A DNA stretch of 56,134 bases from contig VEQT01000010.1 in assembly GCA_018883065.1 (NCBI GenBank), positions 1 through 56,134 of the forward strand. The letters are read 5' to 3'. Origin of the DNA: Flavobacterium sp. (GTDB taxonomy: Bacteria > Bacteroidota > Bacteroidia > Flavobacteriales > Flavobacteriaceae). Both the position numbers and the translations under genes were made by a program. Position 1 is the first letter of the stretch. Each line of letters begins with the position of its first letter. Positions 24,640 through 33,092 of the stretch are shown piece by piece. The notes under the pieces were generated by a model. It searched no databases. It saw nothing but the letters and a program-made list of their open reading frames with translations, and had not been told where the DNA came from.

Positions 24640-25440
24640 TTATTGCATCAAATTCGAAAAGAAAACCGACTTGATAATAATATAAATCCCCATGCTCAAT
24701 ATAAACCAGCCAAAAATGGGTTTGAGTTGTGCACTGTTCATTTTTTTAGACAATTGAGTTCCTAGTAGCAAACCAGCTAATGCCAAGGCTGTGATTTTGG
24801 CTAATAAAGTATAATCAAATGAACGGCCTTGTAAAACATCGCCAGCAAATCCCAGTAGGGTAGCGGTAGTGATAATAAGTAAAGAAGTACCTACTGCTTG
24901 TTTCATGCTTAGTTTGCCAAAAAACAACAAACTCGGAATAATCAAAAATCCGCCACCAGCACCCAACAAGCCTGACACACAGCCCACAATAAATCCAATT
25001 ACACTCAGTTGAAACGGATTTACTTTTTGATTTTCAATGGGTTCTGCCGATTTTCTAATCATTGAAATAGACGCAAAGATCATCAGTACCGAAAATAAAA
25101 TTAGTAATAACAAGTCTTTGGTGCAATTAAATGAACCTATTTGAACTAGCTGATCCGGTATATTGGGTAAGATATATTTGCGCGTGAATAACAACATAGT
25201 GGTAGAAGGCACTACAAAATATACTGCGGTTTTTAGCTGTAAATTGCCCATAAAATAATGTCGTATGGCACCTATACCAGAGGTGAACCCTACTATAAAC
25301 AAAGAATAGCCGGTTGCATGTTCGGGTTTGATGTGAAATAAATACACCAAAATAGGTACAGTCAATATCGCGCCGCCACTTCCAATGAGTCCTAAAGTGA
25401 TGCCAATAAACAAGCAAGCGAAATAGCCAAATAGTTCCAT
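24640..25440 (-). CDS. TauE/SafE-family sulfite or organosulfur exporter
   Basis: 266-residue polytopic membrane protein with the duplicated glycine motif of the family: GLIGSGGAILTVPILVY near the N-terminus and GLLGAGGGFLIIPSLLFFG in the second half. Members export sulfite, sulfoacetate or take part in thiosulfate uptake. It starts 12 bp after the Crp/Fnr gene and is probably on the same message. In this setting it would remove sulfite formed by the persulfide dioxygenase-like enzyme; that link is inferred. Confidence 0.88.
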   Translation of the reverse strand: MELFGYFACLFIGITLGLIGSGGAILTVPILVYLFHIKPEHATGYSLFIVGFTSGIGAIRHYFMGNLQLKTAVYFVVPSTTMLLFTRKYILPNIPDQLVQIGSFNCTKDLLLLILFSVLMIFASISMIRKSAEPIENQKVNPFQLSVIGFIVGCVSGLLGAGGGFLIIPSLLFFGKLSMKQAVGTSLLIITTATLLGFAGDVLQGRSFDYTLLAKITALALAGLLLGTQLSKKMNSAQLKPIFGWFILSMGIYIIIKSVFFSNLMQ

Positions 25441-25452
25441 GCTAAATCAAAA

Positions 25453-26079
25453 TTAATGCAGTAATTCGATGTGATTGCGGTGTAATTTTACCAATCCGCG
25501 TTGTTCCATTTTTTTTAATAGCCTCGAAATTACTTCTCTTGAGGTATTTAAATCGGAAGCAATTTCTTGGTGGGAGAGCTTTAAATCGTTAGTTCCTGTT
25601 GTTTCCCGAATTCGATTCAAATGAAACTCAAGTCGCTCGTCCATGGCACGAAAGGCAATATTATCAACTACTTCCAATATTTCTTCAAAACGATTTCGGT
25701 AGGTACTGATCACAAATTCGTACCAATTTTTATACGTTCCCATCCAAACATCCATTAAAGATAATGGAATCATGAGCACTTCGGAGTCTTCTATGGCTTT
25801 GGCCATAACTTGGCTTTGTTTGCTTCGGGTAGCGCAAATTAACGAAATGGCACAGGCTTGACCGGGCAGTAAGTAATACATAAAAAATTCGTTGCCATCA
25901 TCGTCTTCCCGGTATACTTTTAGTTTACCGTGAGTAACCAAAAGTGTGCTTTTAATGTACTGTCCGGTGCGAATTAAAGTGGCGCCTGCCTCAAACTCCT
26001 GAATCACGCCTGCATGATCGATGGCCTCTATGAGGTCTTTTGAAAATTCAGGAAATATTTTTTGTAATTCGGCAGACAT
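25453..26079 (-). CDS. Crp/Fnr-family transcriptional regulator
   Basis: 208 residues. Cyclic-nucleotide-binding-like beta roll (about 15-130, with GATLIRTGQYIKSTLLVTHG), a long dimer helix, then a winged helix with LSHQEIASDLNTSREVISRLLKKMEQRGLV. The N-terminal Fnr cysteine cluster is missing, so an oxygen-sensing Fe-S cluster is unlikely. One cysteine each in AISLICA and GQACA could sense thiol state. It lies between the J-domain gene and the TauE gene, 12 bp from each, and is the obvious candidate to act at the two GTAAC-N4-GTCAC sites. Confidence 0.92.
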   Translation of the reverse strand: MSAELQKIFPEFSKDLIEAIDHAGVIQEFEAGATLIRTGQYIKSTLLVTHGKLKVYREDDDGNEFFMYYLLPGQACAISLICATRSKQSQVMAKAIEDSEVLMIPLSLMDVWMGTYKNWYEFVISTYRNRFEEILEVVDNIAFRAMDERLEFHLNRIRETTGTNDLKLSHQEIASDLNTSREVISRLLKKMEQRGLVKLHRNHIELLH

Positions 26080-26091
26080 GAGAAAATAAAT

Positions 26092-26532
26092 TTATTCTTG
26101 GTTGCTCACTTTTCGATAGGGATACTGCGTAAAGATATGTCTTTTGGCAAAACGTCCGGGTGAATCAGCATTGACCATTTTTATGTAGATGGCTTTGGGA
26201 ACCGAAATGTATTCATAGACACTGCCGTTTGAAAAAGTGATGTGTAAACGAACATTTTCATAGCGGTAATCTACAATGGTAGCCGTAGCACAGGTTTCTT
26301 GGTATTCGGCCAAGCCACTTTGAATGGTTTCGGGGTTAATGCTCACCAAAAAATGATAGGCTTCAATAATGGCTCTACTTTTTTCTTCGGCTGCTTGTAA
26401 ACCAGCTTCATCCCCTTGAAATTTGTCGGGATGACAGTCCTTCATCGCATTGCGGTAGATCGTTTTTAATTCTTTTAAAGTTACCGATCGATCAACTTCT
26501 AATAAGCTTCGGTATTCGCCGATTTTTTTCAT
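26092..26532 (-). CDS. J-domain protein with C-terminal KTSC domain
   Basis: 146 residues. The N-terminal J domain (about 1-65) has the HPD motif in CHPDKFQ, which would stimulate an Hsp70 (DnaK). The C-terminal part (about 85-140, VDYRYENVRLHITFSNGSVYEYISVP then GRFAKRHI and YPYRKV) is a KTSC domain, a small fold often found in nucleic-acid-linked proteins. First gene of the Crp/Fnr and TauE transcript. Whether it takes part in the sulfur response is unknown. Confidence 0.82.
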   Translation of the reverse strand: MKKIGEYRSLLEVDRSVTLKELKTIYRNAMKDCHPDKFQGDEAGLQAAEEKSRAIIEAYHFLVSINPETIQSGLAEYQETCATATIVDYRYENVRLHITFSNGSVYEYISVPKAIYIKMVNADSPGRFAKRHIFTQYPYRKVSNQE

Positions 26533-26550
26533 ATCTAATTTTTAAAGCTG

Positions 26551-26558
26551 CAAATGTA
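26551..26558 (-). promoter_or_regulatory. Predicted -7 box of the J-domain/Crp/TauE transcript
   Basis: TACATTTG on the minus strand, 19 bp before the ATG at 26532. The -33 area runs into the heptamer array at 26587. No GTAAC-type palindrome here. Confidence 0.45.
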
Positions 26559-26586
26559 GGGTTTTTATAGTGAAATTTTTGTAGAA

Positions 26587-26635
26587 GGAGGTAGGTTTTA
26601 GGTGGTAGGGGTTAGGTTGTAGGGTTTAGGTTGTA
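26587..26635. repeat. Heptanucleotide tandem array
   Basis: Seven units in register on the plus strand: GGAGGTA, GGTTTTA, GGTGGTA, GGGGTTA, GGTTGTA, GGGTTTA, GGTTGTA. Read on the other strand it is the same family as the CCTACAA array at 2197-2231. The rest of the 26533-26797 gap holds the promoter of the J-domain gene and the inverted repeat and promoter of the next gene. Confidence 0.75.
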
Positions 26636-26737
26636 GGATGCTGACTGTAATTTCAACATTGTTGCCATTTCAATCTTTCAATTTTAAAATCAAAATTAAC
26701 CGAAAACAAAACCCTTCTCCATCTCACTCTTTTTTTT

Positions 26738-26790
26738 ACTATTTATAAGTTTTTTTTAACTTATATAAATAGTCAATTAGGTTATTTTTG
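26738..26790 (+). promoter_or_regulatory. Inverted repeat and -7 box before the exported-protein gene
   Basis: The arms ACTATTTATAAGTT (26738-26751) and AACTTATATAAATAGT (26758-26773) are complementary apart from a two-base bulge. A TATTTTTG -7 box follows at 26783-26790, only seven bases before the ATG. The inverted repeat may be an operator; its centre is 27.5 bp before the -7 box. The message would be nearly leaderless. Confidence 0.45.
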
Positions 26791-26797
26791 CACAATT

Positions 26798-27190
26798 ATG
26801 AAGTCAGTTTCACAATTTTTATTTTCCTGTTTACTGCTCTTTTGCTTCGCAACGATTGTATTGGCTAGTTCTACTACTTCTGCAAACGCCAATACATCGT
26901 TTAAATACTCTAGTTTAAAACAAAGTAAGATATCCAATTCATTTCAACTAATCAGTGATTTTGATATTATGGATATTGATCCAGAAGAAGACCTTTCGTT
27001 TAAAAAAAAAATAACAATTGGTTCTTACTATAAACTTAAAAGTATCTCAAGTACTGTTTTTGGTAATTTGTATCAATTCTTTACGATTACACCAAAACAG
27101 ATAAGTAGCTGTGCCACAATAGCTCTCAATAAGTTTAGGCAAAACGGATCAACTCCTTTTTACATTTCCCTTCGCGTATTGCGCATTTGA
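26798..27190 (+). CDS. Exported protein of unknown function
   Basis: 130 residues with a signal peptide (MKSVSQFLFSCLLLFCFATIVLAS) followed by a Ser/Lys-rich stretch, an acidic patch (DIMDIDPEEDLSFKK) and no recognised domain. It stands 123 bp upstream of the second RND operon. A weak hairpin (TCTACT/AGTAGA at 27221-27241) lies between, so it may be read separately. No function is proposed. Confidence 0.6.
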   Translation: MKSVSQFLFSCLLLFCFATIVLASSTTSANANTSFKYSSLKQSKISNSFQLISDFDIMDIDPEEDLSFKKKITIGSYYKLKSISSTVFGNLYQFFTITPKQISSCATIALNKFRQNGSTPFYISLRVLRI

Positions 27191-27313
27191 TTTACGAATC
27201 AATCTAGTATGTCGTTGATTTCTACTGTTGTTTATAGTAGATTTTGATGGCATTTTTTATTTAGCATGCCCTGCATTTAACCTTATTAAATTCCTTAAAA
27301 TTTTATTCAAATT

Positions 27314-28396
27314 ATGAAGAAAATTGTCCTTTTAGCAAGTGCATTTGCCTTGTTGTTTTTAAATAGTTGTTCCAACAAAAAAGAAGAAAAAGAAGAAAAA
27401 GTAAGCTACGTAGTAACCAACGCAGCACAAATAGACACCACCTTTACCAAAGAATATGTTTCGCAAATTCGATCTGTTAAAAACATCGAATTGCGTGCGC
27501 AAGAGAAAGGATATTTACAAAATATTTACGTCGATGAAGGTCAATTTGTAACAACCGGCCAAGTATTGTTTAAAATTATGCCCAAGGTGTATGAAGCTGA
27601 ATTATTGCGAGCACAAGCCGAGGCAAAAGCAGCCGAAATTGAATGGCAAAATGCAAAAAACTTGGCTGATAAAAATATCGTTTCCAAAAACGAACAAGCT
27701 ATTGCTCAGGCCAAATTTGATCGAGCCAAAGCCGAAGTTGCCTTGGCCAAATTGCATCTGTCATTCACCGAAATTCGCGCACCTTTTTCGGGAACTATTG
27801 ATCGAATTCCAAAAAAATTAGGAAGCTTAATTGACGAAGGGGAATTGCTAACCTCTTTATCCGACAACAGCAAAGTATATGCCTATTTTAATGTAACCGA
27901 GCCCGAGTATTTAGATTACCAAACCAACATCAAAGGAAGAGGGAGCAATACGGTAACTTTAGTATTGGCAAATAATCAACCATTTAAATACAAAGGAAAG
28001 GTAGAAGTAATAGAAAGTGAATTTAATAACGAAACAGGTAATATTGCTTTTCGAGCTAGTTTTCCAAACTCGGATAAATTACTTAAAAACGGGCAAACCG
28101 GAAAAGTGCAGCTAACCGTTCCTTTACGAAATGCATTGGTAATTCCCCAAAAATCTACTTACGAAATTCAAGATAAACAATATGTTTTTGTTGTAGATGC
28201 CAAAAACGTAGTACAATCGCGTGAAGTTACAATTACAGGAGCTCTACCTGATTTGTATGTGGTGAACGGAGGCATTACTGCTTCGGATAAAATTATATTA
28301 GAAGGAGTACAGAAAGCCAAAGACAACGATAAAATTACATATACGTTTCAAAAACCTGAAGATGTTTTGGCTCATTTAAGATTGAAAGCAGAGTAA
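27314..28396 (+). CDS. RND periplasmic adaptor (AcrA/MexA-type lipoprotein)
   Basis: 360 residues with a lipobox (LFLNSC), the lipoyl half-motifs (EKGYLQNIYVDEGQFVTTGQVLF and EIRAPFSGTIDRIPKKLGSLIDEG), a short coiled coil and a beta-barrel domain. First gene of a three-gene HAE1-type efflux operon; the permease follows 27 bp later. Confidence 0.93.
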   Translation: MKKIVLLASAFALLFLNSCSNKKEEKEEKVSYVVTNAAQIDTTFTKEYVSQIRSVKNIELRAQEKGYLQNIYVDEGQFVTTGQVLFKIMPKVYEAELLRAQAEAKAAEIEWQNAKNLADKNIVSKNEQAIAQAKFDRAKAEVALAKLHLSFTEIRAPFSGTIDRIPKKLGSLIDEGELLTSLSDNSKVYAYFNVTEPEYLDYQTNIKGRGSNTVTLVLANNQPFKYKGKVEVIESEFNNETGNIAFRASFPNSDKLLKNGQTGKVQLTVPLRNALVIPQKSTYEIQDKQYVFVVDAKNVVQSREVTITGALPDLYVVNGGITASDKIILEGVQKAKDNDKITYTFQKPEDVLAHLRLKAE

Positions 28397-28423
28397 TTAT
28401 TATCCTCAAAAAAATTAAAGTTT

Positions 28424-31400
28424 ATGTTTACTAAATTTATTCAAAGACCCGTATTATCAATTGTGATTTCACTCATGATTGTCTTATTGGGCGTGTTGGC
28501 TTTGGTTCAATTGCCAGTAACTCAGTTTCCATCTATTTCACCACCAAAAGTTAATGTAAAAGTTGAATACCCTGGAGCCAACAATGAGTTGATGATTAAG
28601 TCGGTAATTATCCCGTTAGAACGAGCACTCAATGGAGTTCCAGGTATGAAATATATGGCCTCAGATGCAGGAAATGATGGGGAAGCAACCGTACAAGTTA
28701 TTTTTAATTTGGGTACAGATCCCAATCAAGCCTCTTTATATGTACAAAACAGGGTAGCATCAGTAGTAAATAAATTACCGCCATTGGTTGTACGCGAAGG
28801 AGTTAAAATTACCCGAGAAGAATCTAATATGTTGATGTATGTCAATTTGTATAGTACAGATCCACATGCCGATCAAAAATTCTTATTCAATTTTGCAGAC
28901 ATCAATATTTTACCAGAATTAAAACGTGTAGATGGAGTAGGTGTGGCAGATATTTTAGGAAATCGTGAATATGCTATGCGTATTTGGCTGAAACCCGATC
29001 GAATGTTGGCCTACAAAATTTCGGCAGAGGAGATTATGGAGGCGTTAAGTCAGCAAAGTCTAGAAGCATCACCAGGAAAAACAGGTGAGAGTTCCGGTAA
29101 ACGTTCGCAAGCATTTGAATATGTGCTAAAATATCCCGGACGTTTTACTACCAAAGAACAATATGATAATATCGTTTTACGAGCGACTTCAGAAGGAGAA
29201 ATACTTCGACTAAAAGACGTCGCGTCTATTGAGTTTGGAACTTCAATGTATGACATTTACTCCAATTTGAACGGCAGACCTTCGGCCGCAATTGTACTCA
29301 AACAATCCTACGGAAGCAATGCTACTAAGGTTATTAAAGACGTCAAAGCAAAATTAGCCCAGATCAAGGCAAGTAGCTTTCCAAAGGGGATGGAATATGA
29401 AATTAGTTATGACGTTTCCAAATTTTTGGATGCCTCGATAGAAAAAGTAATTCACACACTAATTGAAGCATTTTTGTTGGTTGGATTGGTGGTGTTCTTG
29501 TTTTTGGGTGATTGGCGATCGACCTTGATTCCTGCTATTGCTGTACCTGTTTCCCTAATCGGGACATTTATGATTATGCAGTTTTTTGGAATAACCTTGA
29601 ACTTAATTACTTTGTTTGCCTTGGTTTTGGCTATTGGGATTGTAGTAGATAATGCCATTGTGGTAATAGAAGCTGTCCATTTTAAAATGGAAACCCAAAA
29701 CCTAAATCCAAGCAAAGCGACCAAAGAAGCTATGCATGAAGTGAGTGGAGCAATTATCGCAATTACTTTTGTTATGGCTGCAGTTTTCATTCCAGTAGCT
29801 TTCATGTCGGGACCTGTAGGTATTTTTTACCGTCAGTTTTCCATTACCATGGCCACCTCAATTGTCCTTTCTGGAGTTGTGGCGTTGACATTGACTCCTG
29901 CGTTATGTGCCATGATGCTAAAAAATACCCATGGCCAACCCAAAAAGAAAACGGTAATTAATAAAATTGTTGATCGTTTCAATACCTGGTTTAATGGATT
30001 ATCAGAAAGATACCGCACACTATTAGGCGCTATTGTAAACAGAAGGGTTGTTACATTCGCTTTATTGACCGCATTTTGTGTTGGAACTTGGTTGTTAAAT
30101 TCAAGTGTGCCCTCTGGGTTTATACCCAATGAAGATCAAGGAATGTTTTATGCCGTTATTCAAACCCCACCAGGGTCTACTTTAGAACGTACCAATCAAA
30201 TATCTGAGCATTTACAAAAAATTGCCGAAGGGATACAGGACGTAAAATCAGTTTCGTCTTTGGCGGGTTATGAAATTCTAACAGAAGGAACAGGAGCAAA
30301 CTCGGGAACCTGTTTAATCAATTTAAAAAGTTGGGACGAACGAAACAAATCATCGCAAGAAGTAATTGATGAATTAGAAGAAAAATCTAAAGATATTTCG
30401 GGAGCCACAATTGAATTTTTTCAACCCCCAGCGGTTCCGGGATATGGGGCAGCGGGTGGATTTGAATTGCGTTTACTGGATAAAGCAGGTTCAGGTGATT
30501 TCAAAAAAATGGAAACAGTGAGTAATGATTTTGTAAAAGAACTCAACAAACGACCCGAATTATCCTCGGTATTTACCTTTTATAGTGCAAGTTTCCCACA
30601 ATATTTGTTGCATATAGATAATGATATTGCCCAACAAAAAGGGGTAACTATTGAAAATGCAACCAATACACTTTCAACGCTCATCGGAAGTAACTACGAG
30701 ATTAGTTTTATCAAGTTCGGAAGACAGTACAAAGTTATGGTTCAAGCCTCTCCGGAATACCGTGCCTTACCACAAGACATTTTGAAATTATACGTAAAAA
30801 ATAACCGAGACGAGATGGTTCCTTTTTCGGCCTTTATGAAATTAGATAAAGTATACGGATTGTCTGAAATTACGCGTCAAAACATGTATAATGCTTCTGA
30901 AATAAGTGGACAAGCAGCACCGGGTTATAGTAGTGGAGAAGCGATTAAAGCCATCAATGAAGTTGCCGAAAAATCCTTACCAAGAGGGTATGGCATTGAC
31001 TGGGCTGGTATTTCGAAAGACGAAGTGGGTCGTGGAAACGAAGCAATTTACATCTTTCTAATTTGTTTGGGTTTTGTGTATTTAATCTTGGCTGCACAAT
31101 ACGAAAGTTTCATTTTGCCATTTACCGTAATCTTATCCCTTGCTGCTGGAGTTTTTGGAGCCTTTTTATTCATTAAATTATTTGGCTTAGAAAATAATAT
31201 TTATGCACAAGTAGCGATGGTAATGCTCATCGGACTTTTAGGAAAAAATGCGGTATTGATTGTCGAATTTGCAGCTCAAAAGCACCGAGCCGGATTTAGC
31301 GTATTGCAAGCGGCTATTGAAGGTTCTGTAGTAAGATTCCGTCCTATTTTAATGACCTCTTTTGCCTTTATTGCAGGGTTAATTCCATTAGTATTTGCTA

Positions 31401-31591
31401 CTGGCCCAGGAAAAATAGGCAACCGAACCATTGGTTCAGCAGCAGCAGGAGGGATGCTTATCGGAACTGTATTTGGTGTTTTATTGATTCCAGGCTTGTA
31501 TTACATATTCGGGAAAATAGCAGAAAAATATATCCTGGTTAAACACGAAGAAGAAAATCCATTAACCGAAGAAATTGATCACAATGTATAA
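28424..31591 (+). CDS. RND multidrug efflux permease (AcrB/MexB-type, HAE1)
   Basis: 1055 residues, near AcrB length. MFTKFIQRPVLSIVISL opens TM1. TM4 reads GIVVDNAIVVIEAV: the first aspartate of the AcrB D407-D408 pair is kept (D409), the second is Asn (N410). TM10 keeps the lysine in LIGLLGKNAVLIVEFA. It drives export of hydrophobic drugs or envelope products by proton motive force. The outer membrane channel gene overlaps its last eight bases. Substrate unknown. Confidence 0.95.
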   Translation: MFTKFIQRPVLSIVISLMIVLLGVLALVQLPVTQFPSISPPKVNVKVEYPGANNELMIKSVIIPLERALNGVPGMKYMASDAGNDGEATVQVIFNLGTDPNQASLYVQNRVASVVNKLPPLVVREGVKITREESNMLMYVNLYSTDPHADQKFLFNFADINILPELKRVDGVGVADILGNREYAMRIWLKPDRMLAYKISAEEIMEALSQQSLEASPGKTGESSGKRSQAFEYVLKYPGRFTTKEQYDNIVLRATSEGEILRLKDVASIEFGTSMYDIYSNLNGRPSAAIVLKQSYGSNATKVIKDVKAKLAQIKASSFPKGMEYEISYDVSKFLDASIEKVIHTLIEAFLLVGLVVFLFLGDWRSTLIPAIAVPVSLIGTFMIMQFFGITLNLITLFALVLAIGIVVDNAIVVIEAVHFKMETQNLNPSKATKEAMHEVSGAIIAITFVMAAVFIPVAFMSGPVGIFYRQFSITMATSIVLSGVVALTLTPALCAMMLKNTHGQPKKKTVINKIVDRFNTWFNGLSERYRTLLGAIVNRRVVTFALLTAFCVGTWLLNSSVPSGFIPNEDQGMFYAVIQTPPGSTLERTNQISEHLQKIAEGIQDVKSVSSLAGYEILTEGTGANSGTCLINLKSWDERNKSSQEVIDELEEKSKDISGATIEFFQPPAVPGYGAAGGFELRLLDKAGSGDFKKMETVSNDFVKELNKRPELSSVFTFYSASFPQYLLHIDNDIAQQKGVTIENATNTLSTLIGSNYEISFIKFGRQYKVMVQASPEYRALPQDILKLYVKNNRDEMVPFSAFMKLDKVYGLSEITRQNMYNASEISGQAAPGYSSGEAIKAINEVAEKSLPRGYGIDWAGISKDEVGRGNEAIYIFLICLGFVYLILAAQYESFILPFTVILSLAAGVFGAFLFIKLFGLENNIYAQVAMVMLIGLLGKNAVLIVEFAAQKHRAGFSVLQAAIEGSVVRFRPILMTSFAFIAGLIPLVFATGPGKIGNRTIGSAAAGGMLIGTVFGVLLIPGLYYIFGKIAEKYILVKHEEENPLTEEIDHNV

Positions 31592-33020
31592 ATATAAAAT
31601 CACAAGTTATGCGATAACAACAGCAGTTTGTTTGTTGTTAATTGGATGTAAATTGCCTGCTGTTTCATCGGCGGTAGTTGCCAATTCATCGCTTCCAGAA
31701 ACCTATCAAAAGAGTTCAGACACGGTGAATATGTCTGCGGTTAAATGGAAAAATTATTTTAAAGATCCCTACCTCGTTCAATTAATAGATACGGCCTTGG
31801 TACATAACCAAGAATTATTAATTACCCTACAAGAGGTTGAAATGGCCAAAAACGATATTCGCGTACGCAAAGGCGAATTGCTTCCTTCGGTTGGAATTGG
31901 TGCTGGAGCGGGTGTTGAAAAAGTAGGACGATACACCAGTCAAGGTGCGGGCGATGCCTCGACCGAAATAATGCCTGGTATGGAATTTCCAGAACCCTTA
32001 ACCGATTTTAGGTTGGCTGCTTATGCGCATTGGGAAATTGATGTATGGAAAAAACTACGATCAGCCAAAAAAGCAGCGATATCTCGATATTTAGCTTCTA
32101 TTGAAGGAAAGAACTTTGTCATCACTAATTTGATTTCTGAAATTGCCAAATCATATTTTGAATTGAAATCGTATGACAGTCAGTTAGAAATTGTCCGACA
32201 AAACATTGCTTTACAGAAAAATGCACTAGAAATTGTACAAGCACAAAAAGAGGCGGCAAGAGCTACTGAATTGGCCGTTCAGAAATTTAAAGCAGAGGTT
32301 TTGTCCTCACAACACAGAGAATTTGATTTACTACAATCCATAAAAGAAACCGAAAACAAAATTAATTTCTTGTTAGGAAGATATCCAGTAGCTATACCCA
32401 GAGATAATGTAGCTTTATACACAATTCAAGCACCAAGTATACAAGCAGGAATTCCAGCTCAGTTGTTGGCCAATCGTCCAGATATAAAGCAAGCCGAATT
32501 AGATTTAGCTGCCGCTAAATTGGATGTTCAGGTAGCTCGTGCCGAATTTTATCCTTCTGTTGGTATATCTGCTTCTTATGGTGTGCAAGCATTTAGAACC
32601 AAGTATTTATTTAGCACCCCAGAATCTTTATTATATTCGTTTGCAGGAGATCTTGCTGCGCCGTTAATTAATAGAAATGCAATAAAAGCCGAATTTAAAA
32701 ATGCCAATGCTAGACAAATACAGGCTTTGTACAATTACCAACGTACAATTTTGAATGCCTATATGGAAGTTTCCAATCAATTGTCTAAAATTAGTAATTT
32801 AGAAAAAAGTTACCAGTTGAAATCGCAACAAGTTGAGGCATTAAATCGTTCGATTTCAGCTTCTACTGATTTATTTGCAGCAGCAAGAGTAGATTATTTT
32901 GAAGTATTAATGACGCAAAGAGATGCCTTAGAAGCCCAATTGGAATTGGTAGAAACCAAAAAGGAACAACTCAACGCAACGGTACAAGTATACCGAGACC
33001 TCGGAGGAGGTTGGAAGTAA
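31584..33020 (+). CDS. TolC/NodT-family outer membrane efflux lipoprotein
   Basis: 478 residues. The lipobox (LLLIGC) fits NodT-type lipoprotein channels. Two efflux repeats with helical hairpins follow; the second opens PAQLLANRPDIKQAELDLAAAKLDVQVARAEFYPSVG, cited here only for its RPDI motif. The ATG at 31584 (MYKYKITSY) is chosen over an in-frame TTG at 31575. It overlaps the permease stop codon, showing translational coupling. A strong terminator follows the stop codon. Confidence 0.92.
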   Translation: MYKYKITSYAITTAVCLLLIGCKLPAVSSAVVANSSLPETYQKSSDTVNMSAVKWKNYFKDPYLVQLIDTALVHNQELLITLQEVEMAKNDIRVRKGELLPSVGIGAGAGVEKVGRYTSQGAGDASTEIMPGMEFPEPLTDFRLAAYAHWEIDVWKKLRSAKKAAISRYLASIEGKNFVITNLISEIAKSYFELKSYDSQLEIVRQNIALQKNALEIVQAQKEAARATELAVQKFKAEVLSSQHREFDLLQSIKETENKINFLLGRYPVAIPRDNVALYTIQAPSIQAGIPAQLLANRPDIKQAELDLAAAKLDVQVARAEFYPSVGISASYGVQAFRTKYLFSTPESLLYSFAGDLAAPLINRNAIKAEFKNANARQIQALYNYQRTILNAYMEVSNQLSKISNLEKSYQLKSQQVEALNRSISASTDLFAAARVDYFEVLMTQRDALEAQLELVETKKEQLNATVQVYRDLGGGWK

Positions 33021-33026
33021 GAAAAT

Positions 33027-33059
33027 AAAAAAACCGGATTTACTAGATCCGGTTTTTTT
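33027..33059 (+). terminator. Terminator of the second RND operon
   Basis: AAAAAAACCGGAT and ATCCGGTTTTTTT pair perfectly over 13 bp around a seven-base loop. The A/T ends allow function in both directions, fitting its place between the converging RND and mnmE genes. Confidence 0.9.
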
Positions 33060-33065
33060 ATGTTT

Positions 33066-33092
33066 AACAGTGAACCGAAAACAGTGAACTAT
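33066..33092. repeat. Short heptamer-period repeat at the end of mnmE
   Basis: AACAGTG, AACCGAA, AACAGTG, AACTAT run in register into the mnmE stop codon (33089-33091). It shares the 7-bp spacing and the position beside a gene end with the other arrays. Confidence 0.45.
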
